Of a stretch of DNA of 64,000 bases, positions 16,785-27,100 are shown one piece after another. The translations under genes and the position numbers were made by a program. This stretch comes from Saccharomycopsis malanga. Its lineage: Eukaryota > Ascomycota > Saccharomycetes > Ascoideales > Saccharomycopsidaceae. The DNA is taken from the NCBI GenBank assembly GCA_004014935.1, contig CP025323.1, positions 2,557,001 to 2,621,000 on the forward strand. The letters run 5' to 3'. The notes beneath the pieces are model-generated. The model did not search any database and was not told where the DNA came from. It saw only the letters and a list, made by a program, of their open reading frames with translations. Position 1 is the stretch's first letter; each line of letters starts with the position of its first letter.

Positions 16785-19181
16785 ATGACCACCTTGGAGA
16801 AACCAGACAAACTTTTTGACGATTCTGTCAGCATTGAGGCTTTACAGCCGGATTTCGTGATATCCGCGTTATACACGTTCAATCATAAAACTGACAAGGC
16901 TGTGAAAGAAGCAAACCTTGATTTGAATGCGTTGCTTGAGACCTTGGTATCTCGAGGATTTTTAGTCCAAATCCGGCCTGGCAAAGGAGTTGATCATATC
17001 TTGATCTTTATTAAATTGAAACAAGCTGCTTTGAAAGAAGCGATAAAACAAGCGAATATCAACGACTTTTTGTATAACATCAACAATGATTTGTTTAACG
17101 ACAGAGAAGTTCAGTTGGACGAAGCAGACAAGTTGAGAATCATTTATGCTTTGCTCACCAATGACGAACAATCTCTAGGGTTAGGAATTACTCCAAAGTT
17201 GGGAAAATGGCTGTTTATTGAATCTATTCAACCTATCCACAACACTAAAGCTAACGAAGCATTGCTCAAGAAATGGTCTAAGAATTACACCATTGAGGAA
17301 TCCGATATCGAATTGTTGAAACATCAATATGGTACTCAGATTGCCTTGTATTTCGCCTTTTTGAAATTTTACTTAAAATGGTTGACATTTCCAGCCACCA
17401 TTGGAGTATTCAACTTTTTGTTCTTTAACTACAGATTTTCTGTGATTTACACCTTATTGAATCTTGTTTGGGGCGTATTTTTCATTCAAGCTTGGGCTAA
17501 AAAGGGAAGAGACTATGCCTTGAAATGGGATGTTAAAAATATAAGTTCCTCCACCTTACAAATCACTAATCAAAAGTTCAAGCCAGAAAAAGTCACGGTC
17601 AATTATATCACCAACCAACAAGATTTTAAATATTTTCCTTCATACAAACGGTTTCTCAGGAAAGTCGCATTTATTCCTATTGCTCTTGCCTTCGCTGGTG
17701 CCTTGATAAGCTGGCAATTCATCTGTTTCTTTGTAGAAATTTTCATAAATGAGTTGTACGATGGGCCTTTGAAAACCATCCTCAGCTTAATTCCTATTGG
17801 GATGTTATCTGTTTTTGTTCCTATCTTGACAATTGTCTACAAAAAAGTGGTATCGTTGGTTGTGGAATGGGAAAATCATCGTACTATCCTAAGTTACAAA
17901 AATTCTGTTAATGAAAAGTTGTTTATTATCAGTTTTTTGACTTCCTATATGGCTTTATTTATCACCACTTTTATTTACTTCCCATTGGGTCATAAAGTCA
18001 ATGATTATTTGACTAGTGCCGAATTGTTCATTCACACTAGAATTCATCATGAGTTTCCTGTCAAAGTGGATCATTATGTCATTAATCCTGAAAGAATGAA
18101 TGCCCAATTCTTCTTCAGTATCGTGACAAACCAAGCCATACAATTTGCTCTCGAATACTTTTTACCTTTTGCCCAACGTTATTACCAAGAAATGAAAGAA
18201 AATCGTAAAGAAACTTTCTTTGATTACAACGACGCTGCTGATGAGAAAGATTACTTGTTTGAAATTAGAAGACAGGTCTACGAATTAGGCGAATATGACG
18301 TCAACGAGGACTTTAGACAAATTATTGTCCAGTTTGGTTACTTGGCTTTCTTTTCTCAATGCTGGACTATTGCCCCATTGATTTGTTTGGCAGTGAATTA
18401 TATCCAATTCATTGGAGATGCCACCAAAATCTTTGTGGAAAATAAAAGACCTATTCCTACCAGAACCAATTCCATTTACCCTTGGAATCAATTTTTGGCC
18501 TTGATTGTTTGGTTATCCTCTGTGATTGCTCCAGCAATCACTGCAATGTACAGAAACTCAGACAACATCTTAGGAAAAGTGGACAGTTTGAACTTGATTG
18601 AAAAAAGATTTAGAGAAACTAGCGTGTCTATCCAAAGCTGGTCTCTCTTGTCTGTCATCATTTTTAGTGAGCATTTGTATTTGATCCTCAACTATTCATT
18701 GAGTTTGTTGTTTTCTAAGCTTGACACACCGGAAAGTAATGCTGATTTGAAAGAAACACTTGGCTTGAAGAAAAGATTTGTTACCAAATACTTGGGTTCT
18801 GCTGCCGCTGCTTCTTCTGATGTTGTTCATACTACTGATGGCGCTGTTGAAAAGAAATGGCTTGCCTTGAATTCTGATGACGCTGCTTCTTTAGTCCAAT
18901 TAGCCTCCAAGGTGACTAGAAATGTCAAGCAATCTACTAGAGTCAAGCAATCTGCTAACATCAAACAACAGACCTCTCCTATCACTGCACAGCCACAACC
19001 TGTTGCAAGACCAATCGTTCCTGGTCCTACTTTCAAGGAAGAAAACATTGATGAAAAGGTCGGTGGTACCGGTGTTTCTGCGTTTGCTAATGAGGCTGAA
19101 CAACAAGTTAATCAAAGAAGAGCTGTTCCAAATACTTCTACAGTGGCCTCAAAAGAAGCCGCTCCAAGAACCGCATATTAG
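16785..19181 (+). CDS. IST2: Ist2-like anoctamin (TMEM16) family ER membrane protein
   Basis: 798 aa. Fungal Ist2 is a TMEM16-family protein of the cortical ER that tethers ER to plasma membrane. After a soluble N-terminal domain of about 190 residues, repeated hydrophobic segments start near residue 200 (FLKFYLKWLTFPATIGVFNF) and continue to about residue 650, as expected for the anoctamin domain. KPEKVTVNYITNQQDFKYFP and FRQIIVQFGYLAFFSQCW are typical of the fungal branch. The tail after about residue 690 is polar and Ala/Gln/Thr-rich. I do not see the strongly basic amphipathic terminus that sorts S. cerevisiae Ist2 (946 aa) to the plasma membrane. Confidence 0.85.
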   Translation: MTTLEKPDKLFDDSVSIEALQPDFVISALYTFNHKTDKAVKEANLDLNALLETLVSRGFLVQIRPGKGVDHILIFIKLKQAALKEAIKQANINDFLYNINNDLFNDREVQLDEADKLRIIYALLTNDEQSLGLGITPKLGKWLFIESIQPIHNTKANEALLKKWSKNYTIEESDIELLKHQYGTQIALYFAFLKFYLKWLTFPATIGVFNFLFFNYRFSVIYTLLNLVWGVFFIQAWAKKGRDYALKWDVKNISSSTLQITNQKFKPEKVTVNYITNQQDFKYFPSYKRFLRKVAFIPIALAFAGALISWQFICFFVEIFINELYDGPLKTILSLIPIGMLSVFVPILTIVYKKVVSLVVEWENHRTILSYKNSVNEKLFIISFLTSYMALFITTFIYFPLGHKVNDYLTSAELFIHTRIHHEFPVKVDHYVINPERMNAQFFFSIVTNQAIQFALEYFLPFAQRYYQEMKENRKETFFDYNDAADEKDYLFEIRRQVYELGEYDVNEDFRQIIVQFGYLAFFSQCWTIAPLICLAVNYIQFIGDATKIFVENKRPIPTRTNSIYPWNQFLALIVWLSSVIAPAITAMYRNSDNILGKVDSLNLIEKRFRETSVSIQSWSLLSVIIFSEHLYLILNYSLSLLFSKLDTPESNADLKETLGLKKRFVTKYLGSAAAASSDVVHTTDGAVEKKWLALNSDDAASLVQLASKVTRNVKQSTRVKQSANIKQQTSPITAQPQPVARPIVPGPTFKEENIDEKVGGTGVSAFANEAEQQVNQRRAVPNTSTVASKEAAPRTAY

Positions 19182-19551
19182 AGTATGTTTTTTAAGAGAA
19201 ATGATTTTTTGATTTTTGTTCTGCTGAACTACAAGAGTGCTCGATTTTAAGGTGTTTTCTCGTGTTTGTCATTATAAGTTTTACAATTTGATACTCGATT
19301 GTCGTATTTCCCAAATTGCTGGGTATGTGTGATATTTGCTGCAATGAAAAGCGTTATTATAAACATTTCTCTGTAGATGGTATGTAAGTATAGCTCCAGA
19401 GCTGGGAATATTTGAAAATATCACGTGAACAGTTTTGTTTGGAATAATCATCTAAACAATAAAAATGACAGGGTGTCAAATACCGTATTTAGTGAATTTC
19501 ACCCCTGATAGAGAAGTTGTTAACTTCAATAATATGTAACAAATGGCTGTA
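19182..19551. other. Intergenic region between convergent IST2 and the Rad51-like gene
   Basis: No gene or clear signal seen beyond presumed 3' ends. Confidence 0.5.
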
Positions 19552-20583
19552 TTATTTGGTATCTTTTAGGACTATCAACCCATCAATGTATTCTGACCCG
19601 TTTAAAATGACTTCATTAGTCTGTGTAGGAGGATGAGAAGAGCTATCTTGATAACTAACTCTTGTAAATTCAGGAAGGAAGTTTTTATAAATTTTGTTAT
19701 TTAACTTGGTTGAATCGAAGGAATCCAAATCTTCAACAGAGGAACCAAAACTAGTGGATATGACAACAAAATTTGCCACTGAAGGCATAAGGAGTTTTTG
19801 AAGTTTTACAATGTTATTGAATACACTGTGTAATGTAGATGGCATTGAGTGGCCTTGTGCTATTTCTGTGGAATTATTTGGAGATGTATTTTGCTGTTCT
19901 TGTGATGGTGAGAGGATGTTGAGCACCGAAATGGAATCGATTACAAGTATCACAGTAGCATCGCTGAGCGAGTCTTGAAAGCAGTTTAATAAAAAGCTGG
20001 GGAGATGTTCGAGAGTCAGCAGTAATGCTTGTAGCGTGTCAATTCTCCACTCGGGGTTTATTTTCAGACAATTGGTGTTTGAAGGTTTGATGCGGACAAC
20101 ATTTTCTTTGATCCATTTTTCAATTTCTTCATTAGTTGCTTCAGTTCCAGGAAGAGAAACTTTGGCTGATAATGCTCTTCTAAATTGATCGAAAAGAAGT
20201 TTGGGATTATGTAAAAACCCTAGATGGTAAAATGTGTCAATAAGCACAACTTTAACACTAGAAATATTGGTATCATCTTGGCTCAAGGCCGCTGTGAGAA
20301 TGTCACTCAAATATTCTTTAAACACCCATGGACTTTGATAAACTATATGAAAGTGGTTTGAAAGCACATTTTCCACTGGCTCTTGGTTATCAGGTTGTTG
20401 AGAAGTGTTATTTTCCCTAGTAATCTTGGAAGATTTTACCTGACGATGGCGTAGTATTGTATCTCGAAGACGTTGAATATTCGTTGTATTCTTGCTTTTA
20501 TTGTTATAAAGCACGTCTGATAAAGAACCAGTAAGTATATCAAATAAGCTGTGAGGCTCAAATTGAGATTTAAACTTGTCCAT
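19552..20583 (-). CDS. Divergent RecA-fold protein, Rad51-paralogue-like (XRCC2/Psy3-like)
   Basis: 343 aa from the ATG at 20583; the longer reading needs a TTG. Visible order: a hydrophobic strand ending in Asp (VKVVLIDTFYHLGFL, about residue 117), a second ending IDS (ATVILVIDSISVLNIL, about 215), then NFVVISTSFG (about 277). This spacing, with IDT-x-H then IDS-S then V-ST, recalls XRCC2 and other Rad51 paralogues. No Walker A motif (GxxxxGKT) is present, as in the yeast Shu-complex subunits Psy3 and Csm2. Elongator subunits Elp4/Elp6 share a Walker-less RecA fold and remain an alternative. Function is inferred from fold pattern only. Confidence 0.5.
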   Translation of the reverse strand: MDKFKSQFEPHSLFDILTGSLSDVLYNNKSKNTTNIQRLRDTILRHRQVKSSKITRENNTSQQPDNQEPVENVLSNHFHIVYQSPWVFKEYLSDILTAALSQDDTNISSVKVVLIDTFYHLGFLHNPKLLFDQFRRALSAKVSLPGTEATNEEIEKWIKENVVRIKPSNTNCLKINPEWRIDTLQALLLTLEHLPSFLLNCFQDSLSDATVILVIDSISVLNILSPSQEQQNTSPNNSTEIAQGHSMPSTLHSVFNNIVKLQKLLMPSVANFVVISTSFGSSVEDLDSFDSTKLNNKIYKNFLPEFTRVSYQDSSSHPPTQTNEVILNGSEYIDGLIVLKDTK

Positions 20584-21862
20584 GACTAACAATTGTTGTC
20601 TTTTGAATTTTCTAGATGGTTTGCTATGGTATATACATATGTCACTACTACAATTCTTCTCCTGATCTCTACTGTAATCCTGTCAGTTTCAATTCGGTTA
20701 CTGTCAATGAATTTTTAAAGGTCTAAAGAGGGATATGGTAACCTAACGAATAGGTGTAAACCCGTTTCCGTAGACAGATCATAATTAAAGTACGGTTTTT
20801 CAAGTCTACTTTGCGCGTGGTCGGAAAAATTCAATACAATAAAATTTAATCTCTTTAATATTTGCTTTTATGAAGCTCTGTATATCTGAATTGAGGGAGA
20901 AGGTTTGTTAAATAAACACAATTAGTCTTCTGTTAGCTAGTGTGTGTTTGTCAGCTTTCAAAATACTATTTGTAGTAGAAACGACAGACTTTTCCAATTT
21001 CTTATCTTTATCATTGTTGCAAGATTGACAACGAAAAGAAAACTGTAATATTATGATGGGTTTGTTTTGAACGGAGAATAGAACAAAGGCATAACTGGCT
21101 ATATAAAAGAATGGGAAAAAGTCTAAAAGAATGTAGGAAATAATAGATAATTCTCAAATAGTATATAGAATGGTGCCATACCTAAGGTTCTAAGCAATAG
21201 TGTAGACTCATAGGTATATCGAAACAAGTGTTTATGAGTACCAACTGATAAGTTAAGTCGGTAAGAATTTGTAAAATGAAATAAAAAGAGCAATTGTAAA
21301 CAGAATTAACATAGAGTAATGGGACCTAATGTGTATAGTTGACCAAAGCATAGGACTAGAAAGCATATAGAAATTTACCGCCAGTGATAAAAAAAGGCAA
21401 CGAAAAGCTATATTCAGTAATATCATAAGCGAATTAAAATCGGGTTTTGTAAATAATTTCACATATATCTCTGATTGCCATGGGATCCTCAGCGTTCAAT
21501 GGTAGTCGTAAAGTTATTTTTAAAATCTTTGAATAGAATTGAAATCAATACCAATGCAAAATAATATACAATGAAAAGAAACACTCTATTATGAAAAAAA
21601 AAACTATTATTTGACAAGCATGGATATTGATCAAAGAAATTGAATATCAACTCACATATATATCGACAAACACGAATAACACCTTTACTTGTTTTGCAAT
21701 CAAACAAAAAACATAGAATTGAAAACATCCTCACAATTTACAACCTGAATAACCAATACAACGTGTATATTATCATATGCAAAAGGAACATGTAAAAAAA
21801 TCAAACAAATTTAAAACAGGAGAAAAATTTAGAAAAATCAATAAATACACCGGCAAAAGAAA
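20584..21862. other. Gene-poor stretch
   Basis: 1.3 kb of AT-rich sequence. Two short minus-strand frames (21253-21462 and 21489-21734) look like AT-rich noise. It must contain the promoter of the Rad51-like gene and the 3' end of the small gene at 21863. Confidence 0.5.
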
Positions 21863-22264
21863 TCATTTCTTGTTTTTAACAGCGTCGTTCCATCTCTTTA
21901 TGGTTTCCTCACTGTGTTCAAATTGTGGGTCGTGCTGAACATTCTTAGTTACCTGGTAGGAGACAAAGGCAGAAGCCACGAGTAAGGAAGCAAAGATCAC
22001 ACCATTGGTCTTGTAGTTCTTTGGAGTGAACCACCAACCACCAGTTGGGGCCCAGACGTACTATAATGGGTTAATATTTAATTCTTTTGAAGAATTATGT
22101 TTTTTGATGCTATAAAAATTATATTTTGACATCTCCAAAGATCTTCACAGCTTTCATTCAAATATTCAACTTACTTTTGGATATGGATAGTGACCGCCAG
22201 ACTAAAATAGATTAGTATTTACTCAGATTTTCCATCGGACATCTAAAAAACATTCACATACCAT
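21863..22264 (-). CDS. Small single-span membrane protein, three exons, probably mitochondrial
   Basis: Spliced from 22262-22264, 22175-22201 and 21863-22060 to give 75 aa. Exon 1 is only the ATG, followed at once by GTATGT; intron 1 (60 nt) has TACTAAT and TAG. Exon 2 encodes SGGHYPYPK and is followed by GTAAGT; intron 2 (114 nt) has a TATTAAC branch and TAG. Exon 3 begins YVWAPTGGWWFTP, has one hydrophobic span (GVIFASLLVASAFVSY) and ends with a charged tail. The GG-YPYPK-VW-P-GGWW signature recalls a family of tiny fungal mitochondrial inner-membrane proteins, perhaps a respiratory-complex accessory subunit, but I cannot name it. Exact splice signals and phase make the gene model strong; function is open. 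Confidence 0.75.
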
Positions 22265-22660
22265 TATGACAAAATAGAAGCTGGGATATGTTGTTTAACA
22301 GGATTTGCTATTGGCGTTAAACGCTTTATTTCATTAATTTTCATTCCGCTTACACAACAATTTCAAGGGTTCGTATTGGGTAACATGGAGATGAGGGGCG
22401 GTTAGCAGTTTACTAAAGCCGGGTAACATATGTAAAGAAAATGTCCTTTTGTTACTACATGCACTCTCTTGGAAACGGTTGCCAATGTCCGCAGGAGCAT
22501 GCAAGAGAGATGCCTAAGACTAGCATTTTGACAGGTGATGATCATATAAACTACTAATGAGGTGAGTAAAGCTTTATATTATCCATGAGAAACAAGAAGA
22601 CAAAAAAGAATTGAAGAAACGTAACATTGTAGTAAAGTACTCTAAAAAGAACGGATGACA
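22265..22660. other. Intergenic region, promoter of the small gene and 3' flank of KRE9
   Basis: Two same-strand genes flank it. Nothing specific seen. Confidence 0.5.
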
Positions 22661-23476
22661 TTAGCTGAAACGACTGCCGGTCATGAGAGTTGGTTTAACC
22701 AACTTGGCAGAGGCAGGGTACCAACTACCCTCTTGGGCAGGGTTAGGAGCTGGGGAAGCAAAGTTGATAAGACTGGTTCTAGTGTAGGACCAACCTGGGG
22801 TCACGGTACTGAGACAATCCAAGGATGTACGGAACGCAGAGTAATAAGTGACCTTACTGGTAGGATATTTTCTGCTCCAAGTTGTAGCAGTAACGCTTTT
22901 ACCAGGCTGGTTTTGCATAGGAGCAAATCTGATCTGGCCAGTTTGTAAAGTGTAGGGGACAGTAAATGACTTGGACATGTCTGTAGGTAGAGTCAATGTG
23001 CCTGCGGTCTGTTCGTTGTTACCACCAGTGTTTTTAACTGAGGAAGGTGGTTTGTCGGAAACAGAACCAGAAGGTTTTAGCGATCCCGTCATTCCTTGAA
23101 GCGAGAACCGATTTGTATAATGAATAGAGTAGCCACTGCCATATGTACTATACAATTGTATATAATAAGCACCTGAAGCACCTGCGGACGCAGGAATACT
23201 GACAGTATACGAGTTGCCCTTCAAGTCTGACTTGCTAAGACCTGATTTGAGGGTTGTTACCGCGTTTATTTGGGAGTTGGACCCCGTGCAAAGAACAAGA
23301 GTCACGGCATCAACGTCATCGACTGCTGGAGCTGTGTTGTCGTCTTTCCACGCGACTTTGACTGACACCTTTCCTGACGACACACTATAAGACTGTGATG
23401 TTCCTGGCAGGGAAAGAGAAAAATCAGCAAGCACTCGAAATATAAATAGCGATAAAATCACAAAAGGAAAGAACAT
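22661..23476 (-). CDS. KRE9: Kre9/Knh1 cell-wall beta-1,6-glucan assembly protein
   Basis: 271 aa, close to the 276 aa of yeast Kre9. A signal peptide occupies about residues 1-17 (MFFPFVILSLFIFRVLA). The secreted body is Ser/Thr-rich with the family pattern: an N-terminal immunoglobulin-like beta domain (VSVKVAWKDD, VTLVLCTGS, YYIQLYSTYGSGYSIHYTNR) and a conserved C-terminal part (QTGQIRFAPMQNQPG, then SKVTYYSAFRT). Kre9 is needed for beta-1,6-glucan synthesis in the yeast wall. It is divergent from PSK over 687 bp. Confidence 0.93.
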   Translation of the reverse strand: MFFPFVILSLFIFRVLADFSLSLPGTSQSYSVSSGKVSVKVAWKDDNTAPAVDDVDAVTLVLCTGSNSQINAVTTLKSGLSKSDLKGNSYTVSIPASAGASGAYYIQLYSTYGSGYSIHYTNRFSLQGMTGSLKPSGSVSDKPPSSVKNTGGNNEQTAGTLTLPTDMSKSFTVPYTLQTGQIRFAPMQNQPGKSVTATTWSRKYPTSKVTYYSAFRTSLDCLSTVTPGWSYTRTSLINFASPAPNPAQEGSWYPASAKLVKPTLMTGSRFS

Positions 23477-24163
23477 TTTTATTGGAGAATAATCTTGTCA
23501 AAATAATAAATAATCAAATAGTGTGAATTGAAACCGGGAATCCATGCCTCTATAAACACTGCCTTTTCTTCTAATGAGGGTCCTTTCTGCAGACTGCCTG
23601 CCGCCCTTCTGCAGGTTGCTTTGGATCGTGGCTGTCATTGACTGTTTATGCACGTGGCTCAAAACCCACTATTGTCATGTGAGACGGGTAACAAATGGTT
23701 TTTTCGTGTAGAAAGGAAAAAGAATGCGTCATGTGGTCTATTGTAAGCGAAGACATGCAATTGTATGCAATGACATGCAATATCATGCATAGCCATGTGC
23801 CCATCATATATCAAATCATCATCGCCCGTAACCGCATAATACTCAAAATTTAGCATGTTTTTTTTTCAGAGCAGTTAATTTTAGTAGGAGTATAATAAAC
23901 ATTGATCGTATTGGTAAGCGCTATATTAGGGCGAAAAGCCACATTCTTCAACTCCTTCAACGTTTTTAAATTTTTATTTTTTTTTCGTCTGTGTGTTGTT
24001 TCCATTACATTCTATTGGTGTCACAACGGTTTGAGACCAAGTAGTGTAATTTGGTTAATCCGTCAGTTTTTTCAACAATTAGCTATTGTTTTTGGCCCCT
24101 CATTTGTTTCTTTCACACCCTGTTTGCAAACAAACTTTTAATATTGACAGCTTTTCTGCGTCA
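23477..24163. other. Divergent promoter region of KRE9 and PSK
   Basis: 687 bp without a gene. It contains the 10-bp-phased ATGCA array at 23751-23800 and T-rich runs near 23860 and 23975. Confidence 0.6.
23751..23800. promoter_or_regulatory. Phased ATGCA array (10-bp period)
   Basis: Five consecutive 10-bp blocks contain CATGCAA, TATGCAA, CATGCAA, CATGCAT and CATGTGC at the same register, one helical turn apart. It lies between KRE9 and PSK. Such spacing places every copy on one face of the DNA and suggests a cooperative protein-binding site; a decayed short tandem repeat is the alternative. Confidence 0.5.
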
Positions 24164-27100
24164 ATGAGCGCTTCCCATGCCCCGGATATCTGCTCTCCGC
24201 GACGTCCCAGTTCAAATCAATCGAATCATACCAATGGATTATCGTTAGACATGACTTTTCCGTCATCTAGCTTGCATAGTGAAAAGTCAGAAATTGACTT
24301 TCCGCCACCTAGTGGGATAGATACTACCAGTAATAGCAGTAGTGGAGAACAGCCCAGCCGATCAATTGGGAATCAAGTAAATAATCCCGGAACACCGTCA
24401 AAGTTTTATCTTGAAGATGACGGTGATAGCAGTGGTGAAGAAGGTGCTGAGAGACAGAAATTGACTGTTTTAAAGAAACGTAGTGATAATGGGGATGATA
24501 ATATCACTGGGAATTCAATTAGTATGAAAAATAATCATTTAAATGATGAAACTATGGAACATGTGGTTGACAATGTTACGATAAAACAAGATGATAACAA
24601 AAAGCTTCTCAATCCTCTTCTTACGTACAACACCAGCCCAGATATAGTTCCCAGCGGATCAGCAAGTCTCTTCACGTCCTCTAACGACATTCTCAACTAT
24701 CCTACAGAGTCTACAAATGCATATTCGTATGCTCATTTGTCTCCGAATTCGCTCGCTCTTCGGTTAAATGTCTTGAAACGGTCCTTGGAAATCCTAATTG
24801 ACCGCCCAGAATTAATAACGTCTCTCAATTCTTTCTCCAAAGACGCTTTAGCCAACAGTGGCTTGTCCCCACCAAACACACCTATCAACAATACCTCTGC
24901 GCTTTTCAATCCCAAAGTAAGGAAACCTTCTGCCGATGCATCCGGAGCTGCCAAGAAGCTGGACCACTTTCACGATTATGAAAAACAACATGGAACAAGC
25001 ACCATGAAGCTTTTAAATAAACCGTTTGATCCATCCGATGCTCATCATCAACTAGCCAACACGCTAGCGTCGCCTACGCGCGGAGAGAGCCAGATCAAGA
25101 TTGAGGCGAATGCTTCCAGTGCAGCCTTGGCTGCATTCTTTAGAACCTCTGCTTCTGTCAAGCATTTGAGTGCCAAACGGTCTGCGTCGCTACAGACACC
25201 GTTTTTGATGAACAACAATCGGATCCGATCTGATGATATTGCGTATCTTCGACAAGTGATAGACACTGTGAATGAGAAGCGGAATGATTCAAAACAAAAT
25301 GTTGACAACAAAGAAGGCCCAGAGGATCAGTTAGTGTACGAAACTATACGAGACAAGTTGAGATCAACCATCAAATTGTTAAATGATGACCCGACTTTTA
25401 ATCAGATAAATTCAATGGCACAGCCTGCAATTCTGCCAAGCACATCATCAGCAGACGATGTTGCTGATGAAATTGTACTCAACTTGCACAACTTGTCATT
25501 GTCCAACATGCAAGACGAGTCTAAAGAAAAAATGTTGCAACGAAAGTTGCTTTATGCTTTAGCCACCCCATTTTATGAATCCATTTCAACCAATAATATT
25601 GTAAACTTGAATAAGAACATTTCTTCTGCTGCTCTTAATCAGTTCAACCGGCCACAAGGAACGCCTTCTGTTCGTCCGTCATTGTCACGAAGAAACTACA
25701 GTAAACCTATTTTAAATGATAATAGCATACTGAACAATCGTGTTCCATTGAAAAAGTTTAGTTCTTTTGATGATTCAGTAATTAAAAACTCTGAAACCAC
25801 CGCCAGACCGTTCCATATACTTTCCACATCAAAGAATATTACGCCTCAAGCTATTTTTACTTGTGAAATACAGCAGCCATGGAATTTGCGTGCTGCTAAC
25901 GACTTGTCCACCTTGATTTTTGGTCTTAATCAGTCAATCAACATTAAAGATTTGAAGTTGATGGATTTGATTGCTTCTAATTCCAAAGACTTTGTTTTGC
26001 AAAAGCTCATGAAACGGTTGGGATTCCGCTCTAATAATAAAGGAAACCATTACAATAAGGACATTATTTTTGCTGGCGAGATTGTTGCTATCAAAAATCA
26101 ACAAGACAACGAGATCCGCTGGTGTTCATTATGGGCCAAACGGAAAAACAACTTGCTCATTCTTATGTTCGACAAGATCCCATGTTGTGCTGTGGATTTG
26201 TCTGTAGAACAACTGGCACCTAGTCAATGGAAGGCAACTGCCATCCACGAAGTCACAGGTAAACTCTTGACTAATCTAGGCTATTGCGATCTGGCAGCAC
26301 ATGAAAACTTGGCTTCTATTTCCAAGTCATTGGTGTCGAAGTTGAATAACAAGAAGACATCAACAGTGGAGGAGAAGATTGGTGATGTAAACGAAACAAG
26401 ATATTTTACATTGAATTTGAAAAACCGTGTATTGCCATGTGCTGTTCTTGCTGAAGCGGATACCTCCAAACAAGATTCAGTAACAAAAGAAACAGTGTCT
26501 AGTTGCCAAGAAAAAATGAAAACACCGCTTGTTTTGAAAATACACACGTTGCCATACATCGCAGGCATTTTCATCATTTCGGCTTCAAGTTACAACATTC
26601 TTTCCTATAATCGTTCGATATCGAAAAACTTGTTTGGCTATGGTGATCTAATAAACCAGTCTATCAACAAAATTATTCCCAACTTTACTAAGCTCATAGA
26701 ATTTGCCTCGTCAACGAAAAAGCTCGCAACCTTTTTACAAGACATTGTGACCAAGTCTACTCCTGAGCGTGTCAAGGAAAACCCTGGGAAGTATCTCTTG
26801 CCTGGCTTGGTACTTCCCGAGCATTTTTTCCGGAAGATTCAGGCCAAATTTCAGGCACATCGTATAATTGAGATGCGCAGACGCCGGAGGAACAACAGTT
26901 TCAGTGGTGCAGCCGAGGAATCCGAACCGGAATTGTTCCACAATAAAACGGAGGAGGAAATTGAGGAAGAGTTGTTTCTTAGTTCTCATGGAATCCATGG
27001 GAAACATAGTGACGGTTCTAGATTGACGATTGATGTGCAATTGAGAGTGTCTTCGATAGACACTCTTGTGCTTTGGGTAACATATTCCAACGATATGGTT

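Noticed and set aside
21253-21734. Two hydrophobic minus-strand ORFs of 69 and 81 codons
   Set aside because: Phe/Leu/Ile-rich as expected from AT-rich noise; no homology signal or conserved start context.
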